Shown here: in pieces, positions 50,668 to 60,157 of the stretch | How positions within the stretch are numbered: position 1 is the first letter of the stretch | Layout of the letters: each line of letters begins with the position of its first letter | Source of the DNA: Achromobacter kerstersii | GTDB taxonomy: Bacteria > Pseudomonadota > Gammaproteobacteria > Burkholderiales > Burkholderiaceae_B | Direction of reading: 5' to 3' | Assembly (NCBI RefSeq): GCF_902859595.1 | Contig: NZ_CADIJQ010000009.1 | Location: 62,001 to 126,000 of the forward strand | Length of the DNA stretch: 64,000 nucleotides | Notes under the pieces: model-generated | Databases searched by the model: none | Seen by the model: the letters and a program-made list of their open reading frames with translations, nothing else | What the model was told of the DNA's origin: nothing | Program-made: the position numbers and the translations under genes

Positions 50668-50823
50668 ATGGAACAACCTGGAAAAACGCCGCAGAACAAA
50701 CAGAGAAAGACGCCCTCCGATCCGAAGGAGGAAGCGTCGCAGCAACAACGCAAGGCCGAAATGGCCGAGGTGGTGGGGCGCCACAAGAATGTGGGGCAAA
50801 AAGACCATAAAGGGGCGCGCTGA
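50668..50823 (+). CDS. Very small hydrophilic protein (51 aa)
   Basis: A 51-residue ORF starting with ATG, with GGAG six bases upstream, and ending in TGA at 50821. Composition is extremely polar: Lys, Gln, Glu and Arg dominate, with no aromatic residues at all. The segment EVVGRHKNVGQKDHKG recalls short basic-acidic stress proteins. It probably lies in the same transcript as the usp gene 45 bp upstream. It could be an intrinsically disordered stress protein. Confidence 0.6.
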   Translation: MEQPGKTPQNKQRKTPSDPKEEASQQQRKAEMAEVVGRHKNVGQKDHKGAR

Positions 50824-50847
50824 GATACCGGGTGTCAGCCTGCGTCA

Positions 50848-51750
50848 TCAGATTCCTTGCGGGGGCATACGCAGCGCGTCCAGCACCAATGAAAACGCAG
50901 GAGACGGCTGCCGCCGGCTCGGGTAATAGAGGTAGTAACCGTCAAAGGCGGGGCACCATTCCTCCAGCACCCGGATGAGGCGGCCCTTCTCGATGTGGGG
51001 CGCGAACTCTTCTTCGGGCAGATAGGCAATGCCCAGGCCCGCCAGCGCTGCCTGAACGATGTGCGGCGTACTGTTGAGCGTGACTTGTCCTTCAACGCGC
51101 ACGTTCAACTGCTTCGCCTTGCGCGCGAACTCCCAAACGTAAAGACCGCCATGCGTGGGAAAGCGCATGTTGATGCAGCTGTGCGTCGTCAGGTCTTCCG
51201 GTTTCTTCGGCTTCGCATGCTTGGCGAAATAGGCCGGCGCAGCGACGGCGGCCATCCGCAATTTGGGGCCGATCGGCATCGCGATCATGTCCTTGTCGAT
51301 GGTGTCTCCCAAGCGCACCCCCGCGTCGAATCTATCCGCCACGATGTCCCTGAAGCCGTAATTGACGTCGAATTCAACGTTGACGTCCGGGTACTTGTGC
51401 AGCAGCGGCGAAACCTTCGGCAACAGCGTGGTCTTGAGCACATGGTCGCCGCAGGTGATGCGTACCGTGCCGGCCGGCTTGTCGCGAAGTTCCGAGAGCT
51501 CATCCAGCTCTGCTTCGATTTCGTCAAAGCGATGCCCGATGGCCTGCAACAGCCGTTCCCCGGCAGCGGTCAGCGACACACTGCGCGTGGTGCGCGTCAG
51601 CAGGCGGATGTCCAGCCTGGCCTCCAAGCCGCTGATTGCCTGGCTCAGCGCTGATTGCGTGACGCCCAGCAGCGCGGCTGCGCGCGTGAAGCTGCCTTCC
51701 CGCGCCACGGTGACAAATGAGAGGAGATCGTTCAGATTTCGCCGGACCAT
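50848..51750 (-). CDS. LysR family transcriptional regulator
   Basis: A 300-residue LysR regulator with N-terminal HTH (RRNLNDLLSFVTVAREGSFT, QSALSQAISGLE) and an effector domain. The start MVRRNLND at 51750 is favoured by homology of the N-terminus; an ATG nine codons earlier at 51777 is possible, and neither has a good ribosome-binding site. It is divergent from the hydrolase/MFS operon at 51893 and most likely controls it. It resembles the group that acts on YafC/DsdC-like targets. Confidence 0.9.
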   Translation of the reverse strand: MVRRNLNDLLSFVTVAREGSFTRAAALLGVTQSALSQAISGLEARLDIRLLTRTTRSVSLTAAGERLLQAIGHRFDEIEAELDELSELRDKPAGTVRITCGDHVLKTTLLPKVSPLLHKYPDVNVEFDVNYGFRDIVADRFDAGVRLGDTIDKDMIAMPIGPKLRMAAVAAPAYFAKHAKPKKPEDLTTHSCINMRFPTHGGLYVWEFARKAKQLNVRVEGQVTLNSTPHIVQAALAGLGIAYLPEEEFAPHIEKGRLIRVLEEWCPAFDGYYLYYPSRRQPSPAFSLVLDALRMPPQGI

Positions 51751-51892
51751 GCTGTCAGTTTCCCACGGACTTTTCATTAGTGGAACTTATAAGCCCTTTA
51801 AGCATTCATTAGCTAGTCATGGTGTGCCCTGCGCGGGAAAATTTGCGTCATACCGATGGACGCACTCGTCCCAGCATTCAAGGAGAAACACC

Positions 51893-53005
51893 ATGGCCAA
51901 GAGAAACGAAGCGCGCGCTGCAACTGCGGTGCAAGACGGCAAGGACGTGAGTCGCCGCGACATCCTGAAGATGACCGGCACCGGCATCGCGGCCCTGAGC
52001 GTGGCGGCCATTGCTGCGGGACCGGCCGCCGCCCAGCCGCGGGTAACGCCCGGCGACACATGGGACAAGACCTTCGCCAAGAGCGACAAGGTGGAGCACA
52101 AGAAGGTCACCTTCAAGAACCGCTACGGCGTCACGCTGGTGGGCGACCTGTACCAACCCCGGAACGTCCGCGGCAAGCAGGCCGCTATCGTCGTCTGCGG
52201 CCCGTTCGGTGCGGTGAAGGAACAGTCTTCGGGGCTCTACGCGCAAACCATGGCCGAGCAGGGCTTTGTCACGCTGGCCTTCGATCCGTCTTACACCGGT
52301 GAGAGCGGCGGTGAACCCCGTAATGTCGCCTCGCCGGACATCAATACCGAAGACGTGAGCGCCGCTGTGGATTGCCTTGGCCTGCAACCCGTTGTTGACC
52401 GCGAAAGGATAGGCGTGATTGGCATTTGCGGGTGGGGCGGCATGGCTCTGAACGCCGCCGCCGTGGACAAGCGCGTGAAGGCCGTCGTCGCCAGCACCAT
52501 GTACGACATGACGCGCGTCATGTCCAAGGGCTATGACGATCGCGTCACACGCGAACAGCGCACGCAAACACTGGAGGCGCTGAGCCAGCAACGTTGGGCG
52601 GACGCAGAAAAAGGCGCGCCCGCCTACCAAGCGCCCTACAACGAACTCAAGGGAGGCGACGCGCAGTTCCTGGTGGACTATCACGACTACTACATGACGC
52701 CGCGCGGGCGGCATCCGCGTGCGGTCAATTCGGGCAACGCTTGGACGATCACCACGCCGTTGTCGTTCATGAACATGCCGATCCTGACCTACATCTCGGA
52801 AATTTCCCCGCGTCCGGTCCTGTTCATCCATGGCGAAAAAGCCCACTCGCGCTACTTCAGCGAAACCGCCTATGCGGCCGCGGCGCAGCCGAAGGAACTC
52901 ATGATCATCCCGGGCGCCAACCACACCGATTTGTACGATCGCACGGACGTAATTCCATTCGGCAAGCTGACGGCATTCTTCAAGCAGCACCTGGCTTCGG
53001 CATGA
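51893..53005 (+). CDS. Tat-exported alpha/beta hydrolase (dienelactone hydrolase/YcjY-like)
   Basis: A 370-residue hydrolase with a twin-arginine signal (SRRDILKMTGTGIAALSVAA), so it is exported folded. The nucleophile elbow reads GVIGICGWGG, with a cysteine where serine is usual, as in dienelactone hydrolases. The acid and His candidates are in the C-terminal part (HGEKAHSR, PGANHTDLYD). AAGGAG precedes ATG 51893. Its stop overlaps the MFS start (ATGA), so hydrolysis and export are coupled. It probably acts on an ester or lactone outside the cytoplasm; the substrate is not known. Confidence 0.88.
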   Translation: MAKRNEARAATAVQDGKDVSRRDILKMTGTGIAALSVAAIAAGPAAAQPRVTPGDTWDKTFAKSDKVEHKKVTFKNRYGVTLVGDLYQPRNVRGKQAAIVVCGPFGAVKEQSSGLYAQTMAEQGFVTLAFDPSYTGESGGEPRNVASPDINTEDVSAAVDCLGLQPVVDRERIGVIGICGWGGMALNAAAVDKRVKAVVASTMYDMTRVMSKGYDDRVTREQRTQTLEALSQQRWADAEKGAPAYQAPYNELKGGDAQFLVDYHDYYMTPRGRHPRAVNSGNAWTITTPLSFMNMPILTYISEISPRPVLFIHGEKAHSRYFSETAYAAAAQPKELMIIPGANHTDLYDRTDVIPFGKLTAFFKQHLASA

Positions 53006-54222
53006 CCACCCACCTCGCTGACGCCCCGGCGGGGGCGCAACGCGTATCGGAAGACCGGCCCGCCTGCTGGAGCGGCGTCTTCGCGATGTCGCTGTGCGTT
53101 TTCGCGCTGGTGGCCTCTGAGTTCATGCCCGTCAGCCTGCTGTCTCCGATTGCCACGGATCTGCAGATTACCGAAGGCAGGGTCGGGCAGGGCATCGCCA
53201 TCTCGGGCGCCTTCGCGGTGTTGACCAGCCTGTCGATTTCCGCGTTGGCCGGCACGATGGATCGCAAGACGCTGCTGCTGGCGCTGACCGTTCTGATGGG
53301 CGTCTCCGGCGCCACCGTCGCGTTCGCCCCGAACACCCTGACCTACATGGCCGGCCGCGCGCTCCTTGGCGTGGTGATCGGCGGCTTCTGGTCCATGTCG
53401 GCCGCCATGGCGATGCGCCTGGTGCCCCCCAGTCAAGTGCCGAAAGCCCTGGCGATCTTCAACGGCGGCAATGCCTTGGCGACGGTCATTGCCGCTCCAT
53501 TGGGAAGCTACGTGGGTTCGATCATCGGATGGCGAGGCGCGTTTTTCGCCTTGGTCCCCTTGGCGCTGATCGCCTTCGCCTGGCAATGGATCGCGCTGCC
53601 CGCCATGAAGACCGGGGCGCGCGCAGCGGGGTCCGGCAACGTGTTCAACGTGCTCAAGCGCCGCAATGTGGCCTACGGCATGGCGGCGTGCGGCGCCTTC
53701 TTCATGGGCCAATTCACGCTGTTCACCTATCTGCGCCCCTTCCTCGAAACGGTGACACACGTCAGCGTCTCCACGCTATCGCTCCTGCTGCTGGTGATCG
53801 GTGTTGCGGGCTTCATCGGCACGGCGGTGATCGGCTCGATTCTCAAGCGAAGTTTGTATGGTCCGCTGAGCATCATTCCGATCCTCATGTCGGTGATTGC
53901 CGTGGCGCTGATTCCGCTTGGCGGCTGGGTCGCGCCCGTGGCCGTTCTGCTGGGCCTGTGGGGGCTGATGGCGACCGCTGCACCCGTGGGCTGGTGGAGC
54001 TGGGTCGCGCACGCGCTACCCCACGACGCCGAGGCCGGCGGCGGCCTGATGGTGGCGGTGATTCAGTTTTCCATTGCGCTGGGCTCAACCCTGGGCGGGA
54101 TACTGTTCGATGCGAACGGCTATCAAAGCACCTTCATCGCGAGTGCAGCGGTGCTGGTGATCGGCGCCGGTTTGACCCTTCGGGCTGCGCGGGCCCAGGC
54201 GGCCACGGTGCTCATGAAGTAA
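53002..54222 (+). CDS. MFS transporter (arabinose-efflux/NepI-like, DHA1 type)
   Basis: A 406-residue MFS permease with 12 hydrophobic segments (for example WSGVFAMSLCVFALVASEFM). The motif around loop 2-3 is GTMDRKTLLLAL, and the TM4-TM5 region has RALLGVVIGGFW. It resembles purine-nucleoside/arabinose exporters. It overlaps the Tat-hydrolase stop by 4 bp. Longer upstream frames are rejected because they overlap that gene. It probably exports a product or a toxic compound, possibly under control of the LysR protein at 50848. Confidence 0.92.
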   Translation: MTTHLADAPAGAQRVSEDRPACWSGVFAMSLCVFALVASEFMPVSLLSPIATDLQITEGRVGQGIAISGAFAVLTSLSISALAGTMDRKTLLLALTVLMGVSGATVAFAPNTLTYMAGRALLGVVIGGFWSMSAAMAMRLVPPSQVPKALAIFNGGNALATVIAAPLGSYVGSIIGWRGAFFALVPLALIAFAWQWIALPAMKTGARAAGSGNVFNVLKRRNVAYGMAACGAFFMGQFTLFTYLRPFLETVTHVSVSTLSLLLLVIGVAGFIGTAVIGSILKRSLYGPLSIIPILMSVIAVALIPLGGWVAPVAVLLGLWGLMATAAPVGWWSWVAHALPHDAEAGGGLMVAVIQFSIALGSTLGGILFDANGYQSTFIASAAVLVIGAGLTLRAARAQAATVLMK

Positions 54223-54264
54223 CGGGATAGACTCACCGTTCTTCCCTCCTGATAGATCGCGACC

Positions 54265-54705
54265 ATGCTTTCCCCAACGAACGTCCGACCCGCCTCTCGT
54301 GAAGACATCGATTCGATCATTGAGCTGGACCCGGTTGCCAAGCAGGAACGGGGCAGAAGAATGTTTATCACCAAGGCGGTGGCCGCTGGCCAATGCTGGG
54401 CCGCCGTAGAGCCGGCGGATGCGTCGGCGGTGATTGGTTACGGCGTACTGAACCAATCTTTTTTCGAGCACGATTTCATCCCGCTGATCGTCGTAAAGGC
54501 TTCTGCACGGCGCCGCGGGGTAGCGACTGCCATCATGCGGACGCTGGAATCGCAATGCCAAGGAAAATTGTTCACATCAACCAATACGTCGAACATCGCG
54601 ATGCGCCAATTGCTCGGGCGCCTGGGTTATATCGAAAGCGGCCGGATTGAAAATCTGGATGACAACGATCCCGAGCTTGTGTTTGTGAAGCTTCGATCAA
54701 CATAA
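54265..54705 (+). CDS. GNAT family N-acetyltransferase
   Basis: A 146-residue GNAT protein. Motif A with the acetyl-CoA P-loop is seen (VVKASARRRGVATAIMRTLE), and motif B/late strand near FTSTNTSNIAMRQLLGRLGY. It transfers an acetyl group from acetyl-CoA to an unknown amine. It stands alone between the MFS gene and galU. Confidence 0.9.
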   Translation: MLSPTNVRPASREDIDSIIELDPVAKQERGRRMFITKAVAAGQCWAAVEPADASAVIGYGVLNQSFFEHDFIPLIVVKASARRRGVATAIMRTLESQCQGKLFTSTNTSNIAMRQLLGRLGYIESGRIENLDDNDPELVFVKLRST

Positions 54706-54824
54706 CGTTGCGACGTTGTCGGCGGCGACTGACTTCTGGGGTTCCGTCTGTTGGGCACGTAATTTGCTAACCGCCAGTGCGCCCCATCGTTCAAGGGGCG
54801 ACGGATCACGAGACAGAGGCATTT

Positions 54825-55658
54825 ATGTTTCCCATACGCAAAGCGGTATTCCCGGTGGCCGGGCTGGGCACGCGGTTTCTGCCAGCCACGAAAGCCATGC
54901 CCAAAGAAATGCTACCCGTCGTCGACAAGCCCCTGATTCAGTACGCGGTCGAAGAGGCGGTGGCGGCGGGGATTACGGAACTGGTCTTCGTGACCGGCCG
55001 GAATAAGCGGGCGATCGAAGACCACTTCGATCGGGTTCCCGAATTGGAATTGGAGTTGGAGTCGAAGAACAAGGTGGCGTTGCTGGATAGCGTGCGCAGC
55101 GTAATCCCGGACCACGTCAAATGCGTGTACACGCGACAGCCGGCCGCGTTGGGCCTGGGGCATGCCGTGCTGTGCGCCGAATCGATCGTGGGCGACGAAC
55201 CGTTTGTGGTGTTGCTGGCCGATGACCTAATCGATGCGGACTCCCCCGTCATTGGCGAAATGATGAAGGTGGCGAAAGAGTTCCAGGGCAGTGTGTTGGC
55301 GATCCAGCGCGTGCCCGCGGCGGCCACGCGGCAGTACGGCATCGTGTCAGGCCAGAAGGCGGCCGCGCACGTTTTGCGGCTGTCCGGCATCGTGGAAAAG
55401 CCTGATCCGGCCGACGCCCCGTCTGATATGGCGGTGGTAGGGCGCTATGTGTTGGACCCGTCCATTTTCCAGGCATTGCATAACACCCCGCCTGGTGTGG
55501 GCGGCGAGATTCAGTTGACTGACGCCATCGCCAGCCTGATGGCAGCGCGACCGGTATTCGGCTACGAGTACGACGGCACGCGCTACGACTGCGGCAGCAA
55601 AGAAGGCTTTTACCAAGCCACCATGGAAATCGGCAGGAAATATCACGGATTGGCGTGA
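54825..55658 (+). CDS. galU: UTP-glucose-1-phosphate uridylyltransferase
   Basis: A 277-residue enzyme making UDP-glucose from UTP and glucose-1-P for polysaccharide and LPS sugars. The nucleotide-binding motif [24 protein letters not shown] in the middle and [10 protein letters not shown] near the C-terminus are all present, at normal GalU length. The start [10 protein letters not shown] at 54825 is chosen by family match and GAGG upstream; an ATG 16 codons earlier is not supported. It is cytoplasmic. Confidence 0.96.
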   Translation: MFPIRKAVFPVAGLGTRFLPATKAMPKEMLPVVDKPLIQYAVEEAVAAGITELVFVTGRNKRAIEDHFDRVPELELELESKNKVALLDSVRSVIPDHVKCVYTRQPAALGLGHAVLCAESIVGDEPFVVLLADDLIDADSPVIGEMMKVAKEFQGSVLAIQRVPAAATRQYGIVSGQKAAAHVLRLSGIVEKPDPADAPSDMAVVGRYVLDPSIFQALHNTPPGVGGEIQLTDAIASLMAARPVFGYEYDGTRYDCGSKEGFYQATMEIGRKYHGLA

Positions 55659-55726
55659 CTTCAAGATCGTCAAGCGTCTTGGGTACACGCCTTGCTGCAA
55701 GCGTTGCAACCCTCGGGAGCACGCCA

Positions 55727-56233
55727 ATGAACGCCATTGAACGAGTCGCCAGATTTATGCTGGAAAACAAGCTCACGTTGGTCACAGCGGAGTCGTGCAC
55801 GGCGGGGCTGATCGCGGCAAAGTTAGCGGATGTTCCCGGAGCCGGCCAGCTGTTGGATTGCGCGTTTGTCGTCTATTCCGTTGAGGCCAAGCGCCGTTGC
55901 CTGGGTGTGCCGCAATCGACGCTGTCCTCCCATAACCTGACGAGCGAGGCCGTGGCCCTGGACATGGCGCTGGGTGCGGCGCGCAAGAGCCACGCCAACG
56001 TGGCAGTGGCTAACACCGGCGTCACCGACGCGGTTGATGACCGAATCCCCAGCGGTACGCAGTGCTACGCCTGGGTGTTCAAGCGAGGCCGGGCGGATGC
56101 CAGTCCCATGGTGTACACCGCAACTCGACAGTTCTCAGGGGATCGCAACGGAATACGCGAGGCGAGCGCGGAGTTCGCATTGCTGGGGATCATGGAGCAT
56201 TTCCTGGAGCACGAGTCAGCGCATCGCGGATAG
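55727..56233 (+). CDS. CinA C-terminal family protein (nicotinamide-nucleotide amidase-like)
   Basis: A 168-residue stand-alone CinA-C domain. PncC-type members deamidate NMN to NaMN. The active-site segment TAESCTAGLIAAKL is present, and NTGVTDAVDDRIPSGTQ replaces the usual TGIAGP loop, so activity may differ (YdeJ-like). A GGAG site precedes ATG 55727. It follows galU, but by 68 bp, and may be separate from it. Confidence 0.88.
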   Translation: MNAIERVARFMLENKLTLVTAESCTAGLIAAKLADVPGAGQLLDCAFVVYSVEAKRRCLGVPQSTLSSHNLTSEAVALDMALGAARKSHANVAVANTGVTDAVDDRIPSGTQCYAWVFKRGRADASPMVYTATRQFSGDRNGIREASAEFALLGIMEHFLEHESAHRG

Positions 56234-56303
56234 GGCGTTCAGTGCTTCAGGAATCCGGCTATGGACTGGCGAACAACGTGATGGGCGTGACGACCGCTCA
56301 CGA

Positions 56304-57125
56304 TCACAAAGCGCCTCGATCAGAAAGCGCCAGCTGATGGGCAATACGATCCTTCAGCGCCAACAGGTCTCCAACATACCGTTGCGCCACCGGCGCGCAG
56401 GGCTCATCGGTCGTCAGACTCAAATTCAGCGCCAGCGTCCGGCCGCCCGGCAATATCAGGGGCGTTGACATCGCAACCACGCCGGGTTGCCAGGACGCGA
56501 CGCAGTAGTCATCGGCATGGACTTGCGTGATCGCGGCGTCGATGTCGGCGCCGACCGGCTTCCAGGTTGCGCTGCGGTAGCCGCGCTTGATGCTGCGTAT
56601 CAGCGTGTCGCGAACGGCCGCGTCCAATGTGGCCAGATAGGCGCGTCCCAGCGATGTCAGTTCGATGGGCACGCGCTGGCCGCCCACGATGGTGCGTAAC
56701 GCGGGCTTACGGTTGTACCGGATGGATTCCAGGTAAATCATTTCGGCGCGATCTGGCGCGGCCAAGCCGACGTTGACCTTGAGCTTGGTGGAAAGCTCCT
56801 GCATCAGCGGGGTGGCCGCTTTCAAGACCGGCGAGGCGGCGCGCATGGCGTGCCCCAGGCTTAGTACTGGCACGGCAAGCCGGTAGGCGCGTGCGGCCCG
56901 GTCGTGTTCCAGAAAGCCGCTGGTCACCAGGGTTTGCGTCAGCCGGCTGACGGTTGCCGCCGACAGCCCGGTGCGCTCCGCGAGTTCGCCATTGCCCAGC
57001 AAATCGGTGCCGGGGCGAAACGCGCGCAGTATTTCCAGGCCGCGTTCCAGGGATCGGTTCTGGCTGACGCCATCGAAACGGTGACGGGTTTCAGCGGCGG
57101 GTTCGGGCTTGGCGGAAGCAGCCAT
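56304..57125 (-). CDS. IclR family transcriptional regulator
   Basis: A 273-residue IclR regulator: winged HTH (SLERGLEILRAFRPG, ELAERTGLSAATVSRLTQTL) and effector domain (VNVGLAAPDRAEMIYLESIR, VPIELTSLGRAYLATL). It is divergent from the enoyl-CoA hydratase/acyl-CoA ligase/Bug operon. A TTCCA-N5-TGGAA palindrome lies right at its start (57130-57144), and an identical motif precedes the Bug gene at 60158-60172, so it most likely autoregulates and controls both. Its inducer is likely a CoA-pathway acid. Confidence 0.93.
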   Translation of the reverse strand: MAASAKPEPAAETRHRFDGVSQNRSLERGLEILRAFRPGTDLLGNGELAERTGLSAATVSRLTQTLVTSGFLEHDRAARAYRLAVPVLSLGHAMRAASPVLKAATPLMQELSTKLKVNVGLAAPDRAEMIYLESIRYNRKPALRTIVGGQRVPIELTSLGRAYLATLDAAVRDTLIRSIKRGYRSATWKPVGADIDAAITQVHADDYCVASWQPGVVAMSTPLILPGGRTLALNLSLTTDEPCAPVAQRYVGDLLALKDRIAHQLALSDRGAL

Positions 57126-57129
57126 GCAA

Positions 57130-57144
57130 TTCCATTCTGTGGAA
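57130..57144. promoter_or_regulatory. IclR operator 1 (TTCCA-N5-TGGAA)
   Basis: A perfect five-base inverted repeat with a five-base spacer, starting 5 bp upstream of the IclR start codon and in the divergent region with the enoyl-CoA hydratase gene. Confidence 0.8.
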
Positions 57145-57251
57145 ATAGGGAAGTGTTTTCAGCGACTGTACCGCCTACTGTGTCATCAGAGCTAGCTAAG
57201 AAAAGTCCTGCAACAGGAACCGCTGGCCTTTCGATATCACGGAGCTTAGAG

Positions 57252-58058
57252 ATGGCGGACTACGAATTCATCAAACTTCAATCGGATCGTGGCGTGGCGA
57301 CGCTGACGTTGAACCGGCCGGAGAAGCGCAACGCAATCAGCGACCCGATGCGCGCCGAGCTGATCCATGCGCTGGAGTCCGTTGCTCAGGATCGCGCCGT
57401 CAAGGCGCTGGTGCTGACGGGCGCAGGAAAAGGGTTCTGCGCGGGCGGCGACATCTCTGGCATGCAGCGCCGCATGGATGCGCCGGCAGGCGAGGTGGCT
57501 TTCAACGGCTGGTCGCGCCAGCAGCGGGTGCACCATGCGGTCAGCCTGCTGTTTCGCATGCCCAAGCCGACAATCGCGGCCGTGAATGGCGCGGCGGCGG
57601 GGCTGGGGGCAGACACCGCACTAAGCTGCGACTTCATCGTTGCGTCTGAAAGCGCGTCGTTCACCTGGAGCTACATCGCTCGCGGTCTGATTCCGGACGG
57701 AGGCGGCATGTACTTCTTGCCGCGCCGAGTGGGGCTGGCGCGCGCCAAGGATCTGATTTATTCCGGCCGCAAGGTCGCGGCAGACGAAGCGTTTACGCTG
57801 GGCATCGCCGACCGCCTGGCGCCGGCTGGCGACGAACTGAAGGCGGCGCAGGCGTGGGCGGCGGAATTGGCGCAAGGGTCGGCCACGGCGCTTGCGCTCA
57901 GCAAATCGATCCTTGATCAGAGTTCCGAGCTGACCGCAGACCAGATCTTTGCCATGGGCAGCCAGGCGCAGGGCATTTGCTACACCAGCACGGAGCACCG
58001 CGAGTCAGTGACGGCGTTCCTGGCCAAGATGGCCGCGGCCAAGGGAGACGCAAAATGA
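57252..58058 (+). CDS. Enoyl-CoA hydratase/isomerase family protein
   Basis: A 268-residue crotonase-fold enzyme. The oxyanion-hole residues are in FCAGGDISG and VNGAAAGLGAD. The second catalytic region is RGLIPDGGGMYFL, carrying Asp as in PaaG-type isomerases rather than the Glu of classical hydratases. It processes an acyl-CoA in the cytoplasm, possibly by isomerisation or hydration. GGAG precedes ATG 57252, and its stop overlaps the ligase start (ATGA). Confidence 0.92.
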   Translation: MADYEFIKLQSDRGVATLTLNRPEKRNAISDPMRAELIHALESVAQDRAVKALVLTGAGKGFCAGGDISGMQRRMDAPAGEVAFNGWSRQQRVHHAVSLLFRMPKPTIAAVNGAAAGLGADTALSCDFIVASESASFTWSYIARGLIPDGGGMYFLPRRVGLARAKDLIYSGRKVAADEAFTLGIADRLAPAGDELKAAQAWAAELAQGSATALALSKSILDQSSELTADQIFAMGSQAQGICYTSTEHRESVTAFLAKMAAAKGDAK

Positions 58059-60157
58059 GCGGCTTGTCCAGACTGCTGCAACCCCAAAGCGTGGCCGTCG
58101 TCGGCGCGTCGGCGGACCCGGCCAAGACGTCCGGGCGGCCGGTGGGCTATCTGCGTAAGCACGGGTTTCAGGGCCGTATCTATCCCATCAACCCCAAGGC
58201 TTCCGAGATTGATGGCCTGCGTTGCTATCCCGACGTGCGGTCCTTGCCGGAGGCGCCGGACGTGGCGATCGTGCTGCTGGGCGCCGAACGTACTCAACAA
58301 GCCATCCGCGATCTTGCCGCCATCGGCACGGGGGCCGCAATTGTGTTGGCCAGCGGCTACTCGGAAACGGGCGAGGACGGCGCGCGCCGTCAGCGCGAGT
58401 TGCGCGAAGCGGCGGGCAGCATGCGTATTCTTGGGCCGAACACAATCGGGCTGGTCAATCTGACCGACCGCATCATCCTGTCTGCCAGCGGCGCGCTGGA
58501 GGTGGACAAGCTGCATAGCGGCGCCATTGGCCTGGTGTCGCAAAGCGGCGGCATCCTGGGCGCGCTGTTGTCGCGCGCAGCGGCGCGGGGCATTGGATTT
58601 TCCAAGCTGATCTCGACGAGCAACGAGGTCGACCTGGACCTGGCCGACTTTGTTGATGCGCTGGCGGACGACCCGGCCACCCGCGTGATCGCGCTGTACG
58701 TGGAAAGTATCCGCAACCCCAAAACTTTTATGGCGGCTGCTCGCAAGGCGGCCCGCGCCGGCAAGCCGATTGTTGCTTTCAAGATCGGGCGCTCGGAATC
58801 CGGAGCGCAAGCGGCGGCCTCGCACACCGGGGCCTTGGCGGGCGCTGACGGCATGTATGACGCCCTGTTCGAAGAGGTGGGCATCATTCGTGCGCAAACG
58901 TTCTCGGATCTGCTGGATATTCCGGCCGCGCTGGCCAATGAACGCAAACTGGGCGGCCGGCGGGTAGCGATTCTGACGTCAACGGGCGGCGCCGGCACGC
59001 TGGTGGCGGATTGCCTGGGCGTGGCCGGCTTCACGCTGCCCGCGCCGGACGCACACACGGGCGCCGCGTTGCGCGCCTTGCAGACCGGTGATCACGCGGC
59101 GCTGGACCGCAACCCCATTGATGTGACGCTGGCGGGGTTGCAGCCGGATCTGCTGCGCAGCGCCATCCGTATCGTGCTGGAAAGCGACGACTATGACGCT
59201 CTGGTCGTGATTGTCGGTTCGTCGGCGGTGGCGCAGCCTGAACTGATGGCCGGTGCGCTGCGGGATTCGCTGGCGCTGAGCTGCAAGCCCTTGTTGGCCT
59301 ATATCAGCCCGCATGCGCCGGAGGCGGCGGAGGTTCTCAGCCGCTACGGCATTCCGGCATTCCATGCGCCGGAGAGCGTTAGCGCCGCCTTGTCGGCCAT
59401 GTGGCGGGTGCAAGCACGCGGCGCGCATGTTGCAGATCGTCCGCGCACGGTGACGTTGACCCCGGTGGTTTGCGAGGAAACGGGTTCACTGGATGAAGCG
59501 CAGGCCAAGGCCTTGTTCTCCCGCTTTGGCGTGCCTGGCGTCAGAGAGATTACGGTGCGCTCGGAAGCCGAAGCGGTTGAGGCCGCCCGGCAACTGGGGC
59601 CACGCGTGGTGTTGAAGCTCTTGTCCCGCGAGATTACGCACAAGAGCGAGGTGGGCGGGGTTGCGGTCAACGTCACGCCGCAAGACATGGCGCAGCGGTT
59701 GCGGCAAATGGCGGCGGACGTGCAGCGCCATACCGGGCGTGAACCCGAGGCGTACCTGGTTCAGGAAATGGTTTCTGGCGCGGCCGAGGTGATTGTGGGC
59801 TTGCACCAGGACTCCTTGGGTACCGCCATTTTGCTGGGCATGGGCGGAGTGGTGGCCGAACTGATCCGGGATACGACGCTGTTGCTGCTGCCGGAGGATG
59901 GCGCGGCGCTGACGGCCGATGAAGTCGAGGCCGCCCTGCGGCGACTGAAGACGTGGCCGTTGCTTGATGGATACCGGGGGCGGGAACGCGCCGACGTGCC
60001 GGCCCTGATCGAGGCCGTGCTGGCCTTCTCGCGCATGGCCGGCGCATTGCAAGGCCAATTGCTCGAAGCCGAGATCAACCCGCTGTTCGTCAAACCGTTG
60101 GGCCAAGGGGTATGCGCGGCCGACGGCATCGCCATCTTGCAAGAGGCGTCGAACTAG
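58055..60157 (+). CDS. NDP-forming acyl-CoA synthetase (acetate-CoA ligase-like)
   Basis: A 700-residue fusion of a CoA-binding domain (SVAVVGASADPAKTSGRPVG), a succinyl-CoA ligase-like domain carrying the phospho-His in AASHTGALAGADG and a C-terminal ATP-grasp domain (KLLSREITHKSEVGGVAVNV). It makes acyl-CoA from an organic acid and CoA with ATP to ADP. It overlaps the crotonase gene by 4 bp, and the Bug gene follows. It presumably activates the acid that the Bug system imports. Confidence 0.93.
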   Translation: MSGLSRLLQPQSVAVVGASADPAKTSGRPVGYLRKHGFQGRIYPINPKASEIDGLRCYPDVRSLPEAPDVAIVLLGAERTQQAIRDLAAIGTGAAIVLASGYSETGEDGARRQRELREAAGSMRILGPNTIGLVNLTDRIILSASGALEVDKLHSGAIGLVSQSGGILGALLSRAAARGIGFSKLISTSNEVDLDLADFVDALADDPATRVIALYVESIRNPKTFMAAARKAARAGKPIVAFKIGRSESGAQAAASHTGALAGADGMYDALFEEVGIIRAQTFSDLLDIPAALANERKLGGRRVAILTSTGGAGTLVADCLGVAGFTLPAPDAHTGAALRALQTGDHAALDRNPIDVTLAGLQPDLLRSAIRIVLESDDYDALVVIVGSSAVAQPELMAGALRDSLALSCKPLLAYISPHAPEAAEVLSRYGIPAFHAPESVSAALSAMWRVQARGAHVADRPRTVTLTPVVCEETGSLDEAQAKALFSRFGVPGVREITVRSEAEAVEAARQLGPRVVLKLLSREITHKSEVGGVAVNVTPQDMAQRLRQMAADVQRHTGREPEAYLVQEMVSGAAEVIVGLHQDSLGTAILLGMGGVVAELIRDTTLLLLPEDGAALTADEVEAALRRLKTWPLLDGYRGRERADVPALIEAVLAFSRMAGALQGQLLEAEINPLFVKPLGQGVCAADGIAILQEASN

